Source: Hansfordia pulvinata (Eukaryota; Ascomycota; Sordariomycetes; Xylariales). Taken from it: 64,000 nt of DNA. The translations under genes and the position numbers were made by a program. Below are positions 27,672 to 37,756 of this stretch, in pieces. How positions within the stretch are numbered: position 1 is the stretch's first letter; the number at the start of each line of letters is the position of its first letter. The stretch lies in the NCBI GenBank assembly GCA_006538405.1, contig BJKQ01000009.1, positions 434,001-498,000 on the forward strand, given 5' to 3'. The notes under the pieces were generated by a model. It was not told the origin of the DNA and searched no databases. It worked only from the letters and a program-made list of their open reading frames with translations.

Positions 27672-29132
27672 ATGCACATCCTCACCAGCCTGTCGACAGC
27701 CGCGTGGCTGTGGGCCGCCCTGCACGGCGCCGCGGCGCTGCCGCCCTCCGCCCCGCACCAGCGTCCGTCTACCTCACCGTCGCTCCAGCGCAGGGCGCCG
27801 ACAGACCTAACACCGGCGCAGGTGCTCCACCGGCAGCGGGCGCGCTACTTCCACCGCGAGAAGGAGTGGAACGCGGCCATGCCGCTGCTGTTCGACGACG
27901 ACGCGCTGGAGAAGGAGATGTGGGCGTACGTGCTGGACTCGGGCGTGCGGGGGGACCACCCGGAGTTCCTCGACGATCATGGGAGGTCGCGGGTCGAGGA
28001 GGGCGAGAGCCAGGAGGGGAGCGGCTGGGACGGCGAGAAGGAGGACCACACGCCCGACGGGCACGGCACCGCCGTGGCCAGCCTGATCGGGGGGCGGACG
28101 GCCGGGGTGCTGCGCTCGGTGCGCATCGTGGACGTGCGCGTGGCCCCCAACGACAGGTCGAGGACGTTCCGGATCGCGGGGGTCTGGAGTGGGCGATCGC
28201 GGACATCAGGCTGAAGGGGAGGGTGGAGAGCGCTGTCATCAACATTTCGTGCGGTGAGTCTTGTCTTTTTCTTTTATCTTTCCTTGCATTGGCTCTCTAG
28301 TTCTCTTGGACGCGGCGGGAGGTCTGTTCCTGCTGCTCATGGGCATGCGAGTGCCGGGGGGAACTCCACGCGAACGAACAATCGCTGACAGGAGCCCGCG
28401 CGAATGGGGACGCTTCTGCACAGGCAGCTTTGCGAAGAACGAAAAGCCCGAGGACAACGAGAAGGTGCTAAAGCTGGCCACGAAGGCCAGAGAGCTGGGG
28501 ATACCGGTTTTTGTCGCGGCAGGGAACCTGGGCGTAAGTCTCCCCTCTTTATTTTCCAGAAAACGCCTCGTCCAACCCTTGAGTTGAGGTCATTCACGAA
28601 AGACGGAAGCAAAAAGGCTGACAAGCTGTACTGGCTCCTCTAGCGCCGACTGACGAAGGGCAAGGACAACGGCGAAGGGGAGGCTCCGTCGGCGCCCACC
28701 AAGATCTCCGGCCAGCACGGCTTCCCGGCGCAGTTGAAGGAGGTCATCACGGTGGGCGGGGCGGACTACGACATGAACGTGCTCGCCAACGAGAAGGACC
28801 CGGCGCAGGGGCGCGACCGCGCCGAGAAGACGAACCGCGGGTCGCGCGTCAACCTGCTGGCCGCGGGCACGCTCGACGCGTCGCTGGCGGCCAACTGGAA
28901 GTGGAACGACGAGGAGGGGCAGCCCCTGCTGGTGCCGTTCGGGCAGACGTCGGCGGCCGCGGCGTTCGCGTCCGGCGGCGAGCTGTACCTGCAGGCGCTG
29001 GAGGAGCTCAAGGGCGCCGACCGGATCAACCGGGTGCTGGAGCGGTCGGAGAACGAGGCCGTCCGGCTGACGAGCCCCGAGGACAAGACGCACAAGCGGT
29101 TCCTGTTTATCGGCAAGAGGCCTTTGATCTGA
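27672..29132 (+). CDS. secreted subtilisin-like (S8) serine protease homologue
   Basis: A signal peptide (hydrophobic core AAWLWAALHGAAAL) and a short pro-like region precede an S8 fold. The Asp is in AYVLDSGVRGDHPEF, the His in DGHGTAVASLIGG and the oxyanion Asn in VFVAAGNLG. The Ser is in FGQTSAAAAFASGG, a deviant form of the usual GTSMAxP. Three exons (27672-28253, 28424-28533, 28644-29132) join with good GTGAGT and GTAAGT donors and kept phases. The G5 run at 28178-28182 lacks one base: without it the first exon runs into a stop at 28214, with it the frame continues to the donor. Restored length is about 393 residues, as in the proteinase K group. The changed Gly and Pro around the Ser leave activity uncertain. 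Confidence 0.88.
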
Positions 29133-30881
29133 CTTTTAGGGCGTCTCTCTTGCGGTGACGACGACAACGACGACAATGACGACAACGACGAAGACGAGGG
29201 TGGGGGAAAGAGAGGTTCTCGTCAAAGCGATGGTCCGTCTAGTCTCGCCACCGGATTCGCGCACCATGAGGTTGAAGGAAGGGGCGTTCTCGCCGTGGCT
29301 GGGGAGCCCCGTTCCGCCGCCCGAGGATGCCGGGCGATATGAAAATAGAAGGGGGCAAACGTCGAGCCTCAATTAGGGAGACGGGTTTGACGTCAGGTCC
29401 CCAGAGGGCGAAGAGCCGCCTCCGGGCATAGACATGATACCCTTTAGACCAATAGATCCCGGCGTGCTTTTTGTTTGACAAATCGAGCCTCTGCTCTCGG
29501 GGTGTCGCCGTGGTTCCTGCAGGAAGAACGAAAAACGAGAAGCGAGGGCTTTGGAACCGCGGCCACCACCACCGCCGTCGCCCCGGCCGCTATCTTCAAT
29601 CGGGACGAATGTGGCATTGTCCGTGCCAGTTGGTGATCCTTGGCTCGGTCAGCAGGGTTTCCTGCCGGTTTGCGCAAGAGGCATTGCAGTAATGCCCAGG
29701 TACCTATTTTTTTCTCTTCGCTGAGCGTACTCGTGTAGGTGTTTCTATGATCTCAGTCGTCAGTGTTCTGGTCCGGCTCTACATGGCCACACTGCGATAG
29801 AACAACCGAAAACCATGGCTGGAGGCCGAAAAATTGTGTGGAAAAACGCAGGTCGGCCGCAGCGCCCGTGGCCAGACCACGTCCATCCAGACCTCGCTCC
29901 AGCATGAATCCTTCTGTCCGATCTGGTCACATAAAAAACATCGCCCCGGCTCCCTTGCCTCTTTTGATTGGCAATCGAGACAGCCGAGAAATGCCCTTCC
30001 AGGAGTGGCACGTTAGCGCGCAGGAATGCGGCAAAGGCAAAAGAGAAGGACGACGAAATCGAAAGCCCGCCGGCAACTGCACTCTTCCCATGGACCGGAT
30101 ATCTGGAATACCTAAGAGTTGAATCTAGGCTGTGTTGCGAAGCCGGCTGCTACGCCGCCTGGCTTCCCGCAAGACGCAGTGTTGGCGGGCGGGCAACGTG
30201 GGCGCGTGGTGGCGGTCGCGCCCGACGCTCCTTCGACGCCCCTCGGCCGGGGACGCAGACTGGGAAGGGGTATATACTCGTAGGGATAGGGCTGGCCGTG
30301 GTGCCAGCAAGACAAGACGGGTCAAAGGGAGCCGGAAACCCGTCGTCACCTCTTCGCCTCCCTGACCTTTCTCGACCAACCTTATTTTTTTTTTTCCTTT
30401 TTCCCCCGCGACGGCGGCCGACCCGAAATGCCGGGTTGCCCCGCGCCACTGAGCCACCGCCGCTCGACTCTACTCCGCCGGCGACGAGGCGTCCTGCTAC
30501 TGCCTCCGCCGCTGCTGTCGCTACAAAGGGTTGTTTACGTGCCGGGTGGCGCCCTAGGCCGACAACTCTCTTGGTAGTGCCCTCCCACAGCCCGTCGATT
30601 AGGGACTGGACTGACTACCTAGGCAGGGTGGCATGTGCCGTCATTTCGCAAACCATATAACGTGGGCGAGGCCGCTGTCAGCCCCGGTGATGCCTGTTCT
30701 GGCCATCGTCGCAGCTGCGCAACCTTCATTGAATAGTAGACTACCATATTTATACCGGATCTACAACCTACACCTGTTGCCTATCAATACGTAACCCACC
30801 CCGCCTAACCTCTTCATACCTACCCAGACACTGCATCCCACCCATTCATCCCAGCAAAACCACACCAGCCTGCCGCCCGTC
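29133..30881. other. intergenic
   Basis: No supported gene. A GAC/AAC trinucleotide-like stretch lies at about 29156-29196, just after the subtilase stop. One TACTCGTA occurs at 30275. The last 200 bases are the pyrimidine- and A-rich leader of the small gene at 30882. Confidence 0.5.
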
Positions 30882-31189
30882 ATGTACGTCTCCAATGCCC
30901 TGTCCATGGCCCAGATGGCCTGCACCGTCTCCGCCATGAGCGACGCAAAGAAGGCCCGCCAGACCCAGACCCAGAAGCAGCAGCAGAACCAGGCCAAGCC
31001 GCGCGTTGCCATCTCTGAGCAGCCCGCCGCGCCCTTTTCCAACGTAAGCTCTCGTCCAGTATGGGAGACAGCCTGGGGGCTGGTGGTAGATGCTCTGCCG
31101 CACTGAGAGCAGACAGCTGATCACATCTACAGTTCGGCCGCGCGATCGTGAAGCAGCTGCGCATGTGCTACAGCCCCCGCAAGGCCTGA
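30882..31189 (+). CDS. small basic protein of 72 residues, function unknown
   Basis: Exon 1 (30882-31043) ends at AAC|GTAAGC. Exon 2 (31133-31189) follows TCTACAG; both splice sites are consensus and the phase is zero. The product starts MYVSNALSMAQMACTVSAMS, has a Gln/Lys-rich middle (KKARQTQTQKQQQNQAK) and ends with a short amphipathic basic segment (FGRAIVKQLRMCYSPRKA). Reading through the intron would instead give a random tail. There is no clear signal peptide. The clean intron and codon use support a real gene, but I recognise no family. Confidence 0.6.
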
Positions 31190-32273
31190 TGCCGAGCTCG
31201 CGAGTCGGCAAAGAAAAAAAAGGAGAAAAAAGAGTAAAACTATACATCTCAGACACCCCTTTACAACATGCTACATGTTACGAAGAACGAAACGCCCACA
31301 ATGAGCTACCTTGCTCAACTACCTCGACCACTACGAGGTAGCAAGCCTGGCATCAACCACACCCAACCCCTCGTCAACCACCGTTGCGGGGGAAGGCTAC
31401 AAAGCGCCACGGCGCTGCCTGCATGGACGCGCGAAGCACGATCGAATACGAGCAATAAAAAAACACGATCATAGACATGGAAAGAGGAAATAAAAAGACA
31501 TAGACACAACTAAAAGACGGGGCTTAGAACATCGGGAGAAGCACTCCATTCATAGACGGATACCTGGCAACGACACGACACTTACGAGAAAGGCTTTTCC
31601 CGGGGCACACAGGCGCATCAGATCGTGGTTTCTTTGCTTTTATTTTTTTGCTCCTGGGTATCGACAGAGAAGATCTACCGATAGAACCGCCGCGAATGAA
31701 CCGGCAAAAGGTCGAACTCTCCGAAACCACACAGATCAGAGACCATCGCGATGCTCTGGACAGAAATCCTCACTTTGCACGCACGACGTTACACGGCGCA
31801 ACTGGGGAAGCGGACAATTACTTCGGCTTCGGCATTGAGGTATGGAGGAGAAAAAGGAACAATTACTATAGAAGGTATGAACGGGAGACCGCAGCTATTG
31901 CGGAACAAGATACCCAGCGATATCCAGGGGCGTCCGTTTTGTCGAGTTACCAAATTTCGAGTTTTCTTTGTCTCTCATCTCTATAAAACGGCCAGATGCA
32001 GCTGTATACGCTTCCTCGCAACCGCCACATCACCCTGCTTCCGTCAGTCACGTTGTGACATGTCCCTCTACGCCCCGCAAGAGGTGCGCGCGCTCACCTC
32101 ACACGTCATGCATAGTATTCACCTGCAAATGAAAAACAATCTTATGTACCTTACCTACCTACTCGTGACTACACACGATGCCAAACAAGGCAATCGCGGG
32201 GAGGGGGGTTGGGACGCGATCGCGGTATCCCGCTCCCTAGATGAAAAGAAAAGAAAAGAAAAGAAAAACATTC
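31190..32273. other. intergenic, convergent 3' flanks
   Basis: This lies between the stop of the small basic protein gene and the stop of the minus-strand nitrilase gene. A GAAAA repeat lies at about 32241-32270. No supported gene. Confidence 0.5.
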
Positions 32274-33449
32274 TCACAGCTTCCCCTCCGCCCCCTTGAC
32301 GCGCCGCGTGTGGGCGTAGTGCCAGCCCTCGGCGCGCATGTCCCTCCTGACGCCGTAGTTGTCCTCGGCGACCCGGAGCACGTCGAGGTCCAGGTCCACG
32401 ACGCTCATGCCCTCGGCGCGGCCCATGCGGCCCATCGCGCCGACGTGGGGGACGGCGACCTGGCTGGCCCCCGCGAAGCTGGTCTGCTCTTCTTCCTTCT
32501 TGCCCGGTGGCCCGCCGGCGTTGACGAAGACGACGGCGCAAGTGTTCTCGAAGGCGCGCGAGACTAGCGCGCTGTCGAGGAAGAGCTCCTCGCTGCGCGG
32601 GTTGAGGGCCAGGGCCTCGGGGGAGGCGTCGCGGAGCGACCAGAAGGTCGGGACGATGATCAGCTGCGCGCCGTCGGCGACCAGCTCGCGGAAGGCCTCG
32701 GGGAACGCCAGGTCCCAGCACACCAGGAGGCCGGCGCGGAGGGGCTGCTGCTGCTGTTGCTGTGGGTCGGCTGGTGGTGATGGTGCTGCCGCCGAGGTCG
32801 AGGAGGGGGAGGGCGAGGCGGCGGGGAGGAGCAGCGGGGTGTCGAAGGCGGCGTGGGGCGCGTGCGCCGAGGAGACGAGGTGCGGGCGCTCCGGGTGCCA
32901 CAGGTTCTTCTTCTGGTAGGCGCCGGCCAGGGCGCCGTCGCCGGCCGAGATGAAGTAGGCCATGTTGTGCAGGTTGCTCAGGCGGCGGCGGGCGGCGACG
33001 TCAGCAGCGGCATCATCATCTTGACCGCCGCCCTGGCCCTGGACGGGGGCAGACTCGCCCCCTCGGCGCCGGCCTCGACGATGGTGCCCGGGACGATGCT
33101 GATGCGCAGCTCGCGGGCCAGGTCGCGGTAGCGCTCGAGGTAGAGGGGCGCCGACTCGGCGCAGACGGCGGCGAAGCGCGGGTCGTCGGGCACCCACGAC
33201 GTCAGGTGGTACTCGGGCAGGACGGCGAGGCGGCAGCCCTGGCCGGCGGCGGAGCGGATGAAGGCCTCGGCGCGGGCATAGTTCTCGGCGGGGGCGAGGG
33301 CTGTATGTTTTGGGGGGAAACGCGGGTGCGAGGTTTGTGTCAGTGGCAATGCATCATGCAGCAGCTGAGCGGGCGAGATGAGGGAGGGGCAGAGAAGTGC
33401 AGACCTTTGGGTGCAGCTGGATGAGGGCAATCTTGAGGTTGGGAGCCAT
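32274..33449 (-). CDS. carbon-nitrogen hydrolase (nitrilase superfamily)
   Basis: A C-N hydrolase of the amidase/carbamylase type; the substrate is not deducible. Exon 1 (33449-33405) encodes [15 protein letters not shown]. Exon 2 starts at 33300 after a CATACAG acceptor. The Glu-Lys-Cys triad is visible: Glu in [11 protein letters not shown] (about residue 45), Lys in [13 protein letters not shown] and Cys in [13 protein letters not shown]. An extra Ser/Ala/Gln-rich loop separates Lys and Cys. Two one-base losses are inferred. One is in the C run at the acceptor (33298-33300), which must supply the Pro of the usual HPKPLAP. The other is in the run of five at 33058-33062. Restored length is about 357 residues. 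The donor after exon 1 (GTCTGC) is weak. Confidence 0.9.
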
Positions 33450-34270
33450 TGTTGTTTGTGCTGGTCGGAGGACGACGAGGCGCAGTGTCCAAAGGAAGAG
33501 AGGGGGTGAGAGGCGTTGTTGGAGGGGTCCTGGCGACACGGATCACGACGAGGAGCGCTGGCGGGGAGCTACATGACGACGGCGGCGGCGGCGGCGACGA
33601 CGGGGTGGAGGGGCAAGGCGGGCAGCCGACGGCGTCTGGGGCCGCGGGGACGGCCGAAGACGGGGCGTGTTCTGATCACAACGAGTTACTTTAGGTAATC
33701 AGGCGGGCGATTGACTAAGAAGAGCGGAGAATCATGGTTCCAGCCTGGGGCCGGCATAGTATGGAGGGATATTGGGTGATTTTTGGCGGGCAGCTGGTGA
33801 TGGCGTTCAAGAAACTGTAACTGCCTCACGCAGTAAGTCAGGCAGAGGCGGGGAGGGGCAGGCGTGCAAGTGCCGAGCATCGACAATGACGATGCTGCTC
33901 GTCTCTTCTCCAGATCCGGAAGGGGCGACCATTGGGCTGGGTGCCATGTATCATTGCTGGATTCTGAACTACCTATAGGTATGCAATACGCAGACCCGTT
34001 TCGGGCTCACAATAGCTCTGGAGTTTAGAGGCTGGTGGCCCAAAGTTGAAGACAGACACACACTCGGGGGAACTGGCTTCCGCGGACGTGCGATGCGAGC
34101 ACAGCCTCGAGAGCAGGCGAGCAGGATGCAGCCGGAGCGACGACGCGATGGCGCCAACACGCCGATCAAACAGTTCGGAATCGCCCTGATGGCCGGGTAT
34201 CGATCGAGACACCCGCGGCTGGCTGTGCGAGTACACAGGTACATGTACTCGCAGTGGTGTGCTGCAGCGG

Positions 34271-34587
34271 GTGGCAGTGGGCAGTGGGCAGTGGGCAGTG
34301 GGCAGTGGGCAGTGGGCAGTGGCAGTGGGCAGTGGGCAGTGGGCAGTGGGCAGTGGGCAGTGGGCAGTGGGCAGTGGGCAGTGGGCAGTGGGCAGTGGGC
34401 AGTGGGCAGTGGGCAGTGGGCAGTGGGCAGTGGGCAGTGGGCAGTGGGCAGTGGGCAGTGGGCAGTGGGCAGTGGGCAGTGGGCAGTGGGCAGTGGGCAG
34501 TGGGCAGTGGGCAGTGGGCAGTGGGTGGGCAGTGGGTGGGCAGTGGGCAGTGGGCAGTGGGCAGTGGGCAGTGGGCAGTGGGCAGTC
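34271..34587. repeat. 7-bp minisatellite (GGGCAGT)n, about 45 copies
   Basis: This near-perfect tandem array of GGGCAGT covers about 317 bp. One shortened unit lies near 34320 and two TGGG-expanded units near 34523-34540. Because 7 is not a multiple of 3, each frame reads the same heptapeptide cycle and stays open on both strands. G-triplets every seven bases fit the G-quadruplex consensus throughout. It is not telomeric in sequence or position. Confidence 0.95.
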
Positions 34588-35939
34588 GACGGGCAGCCGG
34601 AGGGACAAGGGCCCGGCTCGCATCCAGCACGGGGTTTACATGGCTGCTTTGGGCATGGCGGTGACGCTGACATAATGGCCCGTCCCCAGATCGGCTGAGC
34701 CCACGGTCGAGCACTACACCCACCGGGTCATGTCCGCAATCGAGCAGCGCCTCAAAGCTTGGCGACCTGGACAAAGCCATGATGAAATGAATTACGAGTA
34801 ATCGGAGCTGTCCGACGAGGCGGCCAGACGTTGCACCGTCGCATAGCTGCCCACTCTGCAGCCGCCAAGCATCCCCAGCATCGCGAGTCTCCGACAGCCT
34901 GACCTCAGTGCGAAAGCCCGACCTAATCTCCAGCGCCCTACCCGTGCCTCGTCGCTGCTCAGCCTCTCCCCCACGGCCCACCCTGCCCGGCGTGGAATGC
35001 TTCCCTTTTGGTCTTTCTCTCCTGCAGACCGCACGTTCTACTCGCAAAGCGCCAGCAGAGAGCAGAGAAGCGCTTATGTAACGCAGCCACCTCTTCTCGT
35101 ACTGCTCGTGCCTTACGCGTATCTAGGTAGGAAGTAGGGACCGTCCAAGCTGCAACAGGTTAGATGCCGTCTACCAGGGAGCAGAGACAGGCAATGGGCC
35201 CGCGACACCTCACGGCACCGAGCCATTCCATGACGCAAGCCTCGCCCAAGCCGACCAATGCCATCCAGCGTAAATAGATAGTTAGCTTAACTGCCCAGGT
35301 GTGTTGATGGGAGTTCTCGAACGAGTAGACGCGGCGCCAGACTGGGCCCACGGGCGCCAGCAGACACAGGAGCTGGCAGCGGTAAGGCGACCCGACGATC
35401 CGGCCTGCCAGCGGGGATCCAATGACAGCCCCCCTGATTAAGGTAGTAGGTATACTCCGAAGCTATCACTGGCAGCAGGCACTGGCTGCTTGAATGGCCC
35501 GCCCCACTGCCGCCTCGCATAGTCGGCCTAACCTTGGGCCATGCCGCCCGCCATGACGCTCGCGAAGCCTCACCAGCAGCTGCGGACTCGTCGCAGCCTA
35601 CAGCCTTGGCGGCGCAAGCTGTGCCTCTTGGCCACGGACGGCGCCGCTGCCAATATCGAATTCTCGTCGGATTTACCACTTTCCCTAAGAGAATCGGCCG
35701 TGTCGACCCGTGATGCCGTTTCCCTTCTTCAACCCGTGGCTCGCGACTATATTAGACTCGCCATGTCCGCCTCAAGGTTGATGAAGAAAACTTGAAGCAT
35801 CATCAGCCTCAACAGCAGCTCAGTCCAGGCAGCTCTTTCGACTCTCTAGCAACACCCTGACCACACTCTTGCAACTGTTCAAAAAACAACTCTTATTACA
35901 TCCTTTATCCCCCCTTTTACCTCCTCTCCTGTCGACGCA

Positions 35940-35941
<2 letters not shown>

Positions 35942-35979
<38 letters not shown>
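35942..35979. repeat. (CA)19 microsatellite in the leader of the DUF2306 gene
   Basis: Nineteen CA units end three bases before the ATG at 35982, so the repeat lies in the 5' leader of the mRNA or just upstream of it. Confidence 0.95.
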
Positions 35980-35981
<2 letters not shown>

Positions 35982-35984
<3 letters not shown>

Positions 35985-37288
35985 GTCGCCCCAACCCGCC
36001 CCCGGCCAACGCCTTCGTCGCCGCGGCCCGCCGCGTCTACAACCCCATCGGCTTCGCCAAGGGCTACAACTTCGTCCTGTGGACCATCTTCCTCGGCGCC
36101 CTGGTTGGCTTCGCCCTCGCCCGGCTCATGTACCTCGACTTCGACGGCATCTTCTGCCCCCGGGTCCCCTCCCCTGGGGCAACAGCGCCCTGCCGGGCGA
36201 GTGCTTCTACTACACCCGGGAGCAGCGCTACCGCGCGGGCATCGTCCTCCACCTCGCGGGCATCCTGCCCGCCGCCCTGCTCGTCAGCATCCAGTTCGTC
36301 CCCGCCGTCCGCCACCGCCTGCTGGTCCTGCACCGCGCCAACGGGTACCTGGTCACCCTGCTGGCGGCCGCGGGCGTCGCGGGCGCGCTGATGATCACGG
36401 GCCACGCGGGCGGCGGCGAGGCCGCCACCCAGGCCGTCCTGTACCTGCTGGCCGTCATGTTCGTGGGCGCCACGGCGCTGGCCATCTACAACGTCAAGCG
36501 CCTGCAGATCGAGCAGCACCGCGCCTGGATGCTGCGCGCCTGGTTCTACGCGGGCGTCATCATCACGCAGCGCATCGTCCTCATCATCGCCACCAACGCC
36601 GTCTCCCAGACGGGCGGCTTCTCCTCCTCCCAGCCCTGCGACAAGCTGGCCTTCGTCATGCCCGGGGGCGCCGACGGGGTCCTGGCCAAGTACCCCGAGT
36701 GCGCGGCCTTCTTCTCGTCCTCCTCCTCCGCCACCAGGAGCCACGCCGCCGTCAACGCCGACTTCAACGGCTCAGTCGAGGAGGTCATGGCCGCCCTCAA
36801 CATCTGCTTCGGCCTCGCCTCCCTCATCGCCCTGGCCGTCCACGCCGTCGGCATCGAAGTTTATGTGAGTCACCCTTCCTCCAACCCCCCCCTTTTTCAA
36901 GAGTAAGAATACTAACAACATCCCCTCGCCAAACGCACAGCTCCACCTGACCCCCGTCGAGGCCGACCGCCTCCGCCAGATCTCCTACCAGCGCCAGCTG
37001 GCCGCCGGCATGCGCCACCCGGGCCGCGCCGGCCTGACCGCCGACCGCATCGGCGACGCCAAGAGGTGGGTCCCCGCTTCCGCCGCCGCCGACGACGCCG
37101 ACAACAACAGCATCAACGTCGACCGCAGCGGCGGCAGCAACAGCGACGGCATGGCCGAGCGCGGGGACGCCGCCGCCGCCGCCTTCTTCGCGCCCGCCGC
37201 CACCAAGCTGCCCTCCTCCTCCTCCTCCGGGGATGACGACGTCAGCGACGTCGCGACGCCTCCTGTCCCGCAGCCCGAGCGCGTCTGA
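35982..37288 (+). CDS. DUF2306-type multispanning membrane protein
   Basis: The protein of about 410 residues has several hydrophobic segments (FVLWTIFLGALVGFALARL, AGILPAALLVSIQFVPAV, GYLVTLLAAAGVAGALMI, AVLYLLAVMFVGATALAIY, FYAGVIITQRIVLIIATNA, ALNICFGLASLIALAVHAV). Histidines sit at the helix starts (RHRLLVLHRANGY, EQHRAWMLRAW), as in DUF2306 proteins. The intron is 36865-36940 (GTGAGT donor, CTAAC branch region, CACAG acceptor). A soluble Ala/Ser/Asp-rich tail follows. Two C5 runs (35999-36003 and 36157-36161) each lack one base; with both restored the frame from ATG 35982 is continuous. It may be a cytochrome b561-like or transport protein, but the function is not established. Confidence 0.88.
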
Positions 37289-37756
37289 GGTGGAAGAAAA
37301 AAACTCCTTTCTGGATGTTGGGCCTGCTCGGCGGAAAGAGGAGGTGGGGGGGGGGGGGGGGGGGGGGATAGGGGTAAGGGGAAGAGGAGAAGAAGAAGAT
37401 AATGAACGAATTGAGTTGATGACGACGGCACGGTCGAGTCTGGTGGCGGGGAGTGGCGAGAGCTCGTCGCGGGGCCTTGGGTGGGGTCCGGTTGGTAATC
37501 GACGGCGACGGCAGTGGTGCTCTGATTTCAGCGACGTTTTTCCCTGTGTCTGCATTTCCAGCCATTTTCGTTTTCATGTTTTCACGGCACGCAACGGAGG
37601 CCGCCAGCGTCTCCCGCATTTACGAATATCACACGAGGAAAGGTCGATACGCATAGACAGTATATATTCATCCAAATAATCCTTCATCATATGGACATCT
37701 CTATGGAACGGAATGCTCGCTGGTCTATAGCATACAATGATCGCGGCCAGATCCCT
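37289..37756. other. convergent 3' flanks with a 22-base G run
   Basis: This lies between the stop codons of the DUF2306 gene and MET10. It has a G homopolymer at about 37346-37367 and no gene. Confidence 0.6.

Larger units (their letters stand above)
33450..35981. other. intergenic with minisatellite and CA microsatellite
   Basis: No supported gene in 2.5 kb. It contains the 7-bp G-rich minisatellite (34271-34587). A CA repeat (35942-35979) runs up to the next start codon. Long open frames across the minisatellite are artefacts of its repeat unit. Confidence 0.55.

Noticed and set aside
33969..35047. Long open frames on both strands across 34271-34587 (AVGSGQW-type or Pro/His-rich repeats)
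   Set aside because: They arise because a 7-bp unit without stops is open in every frame; flanking sequence has no start context, introns or domain.
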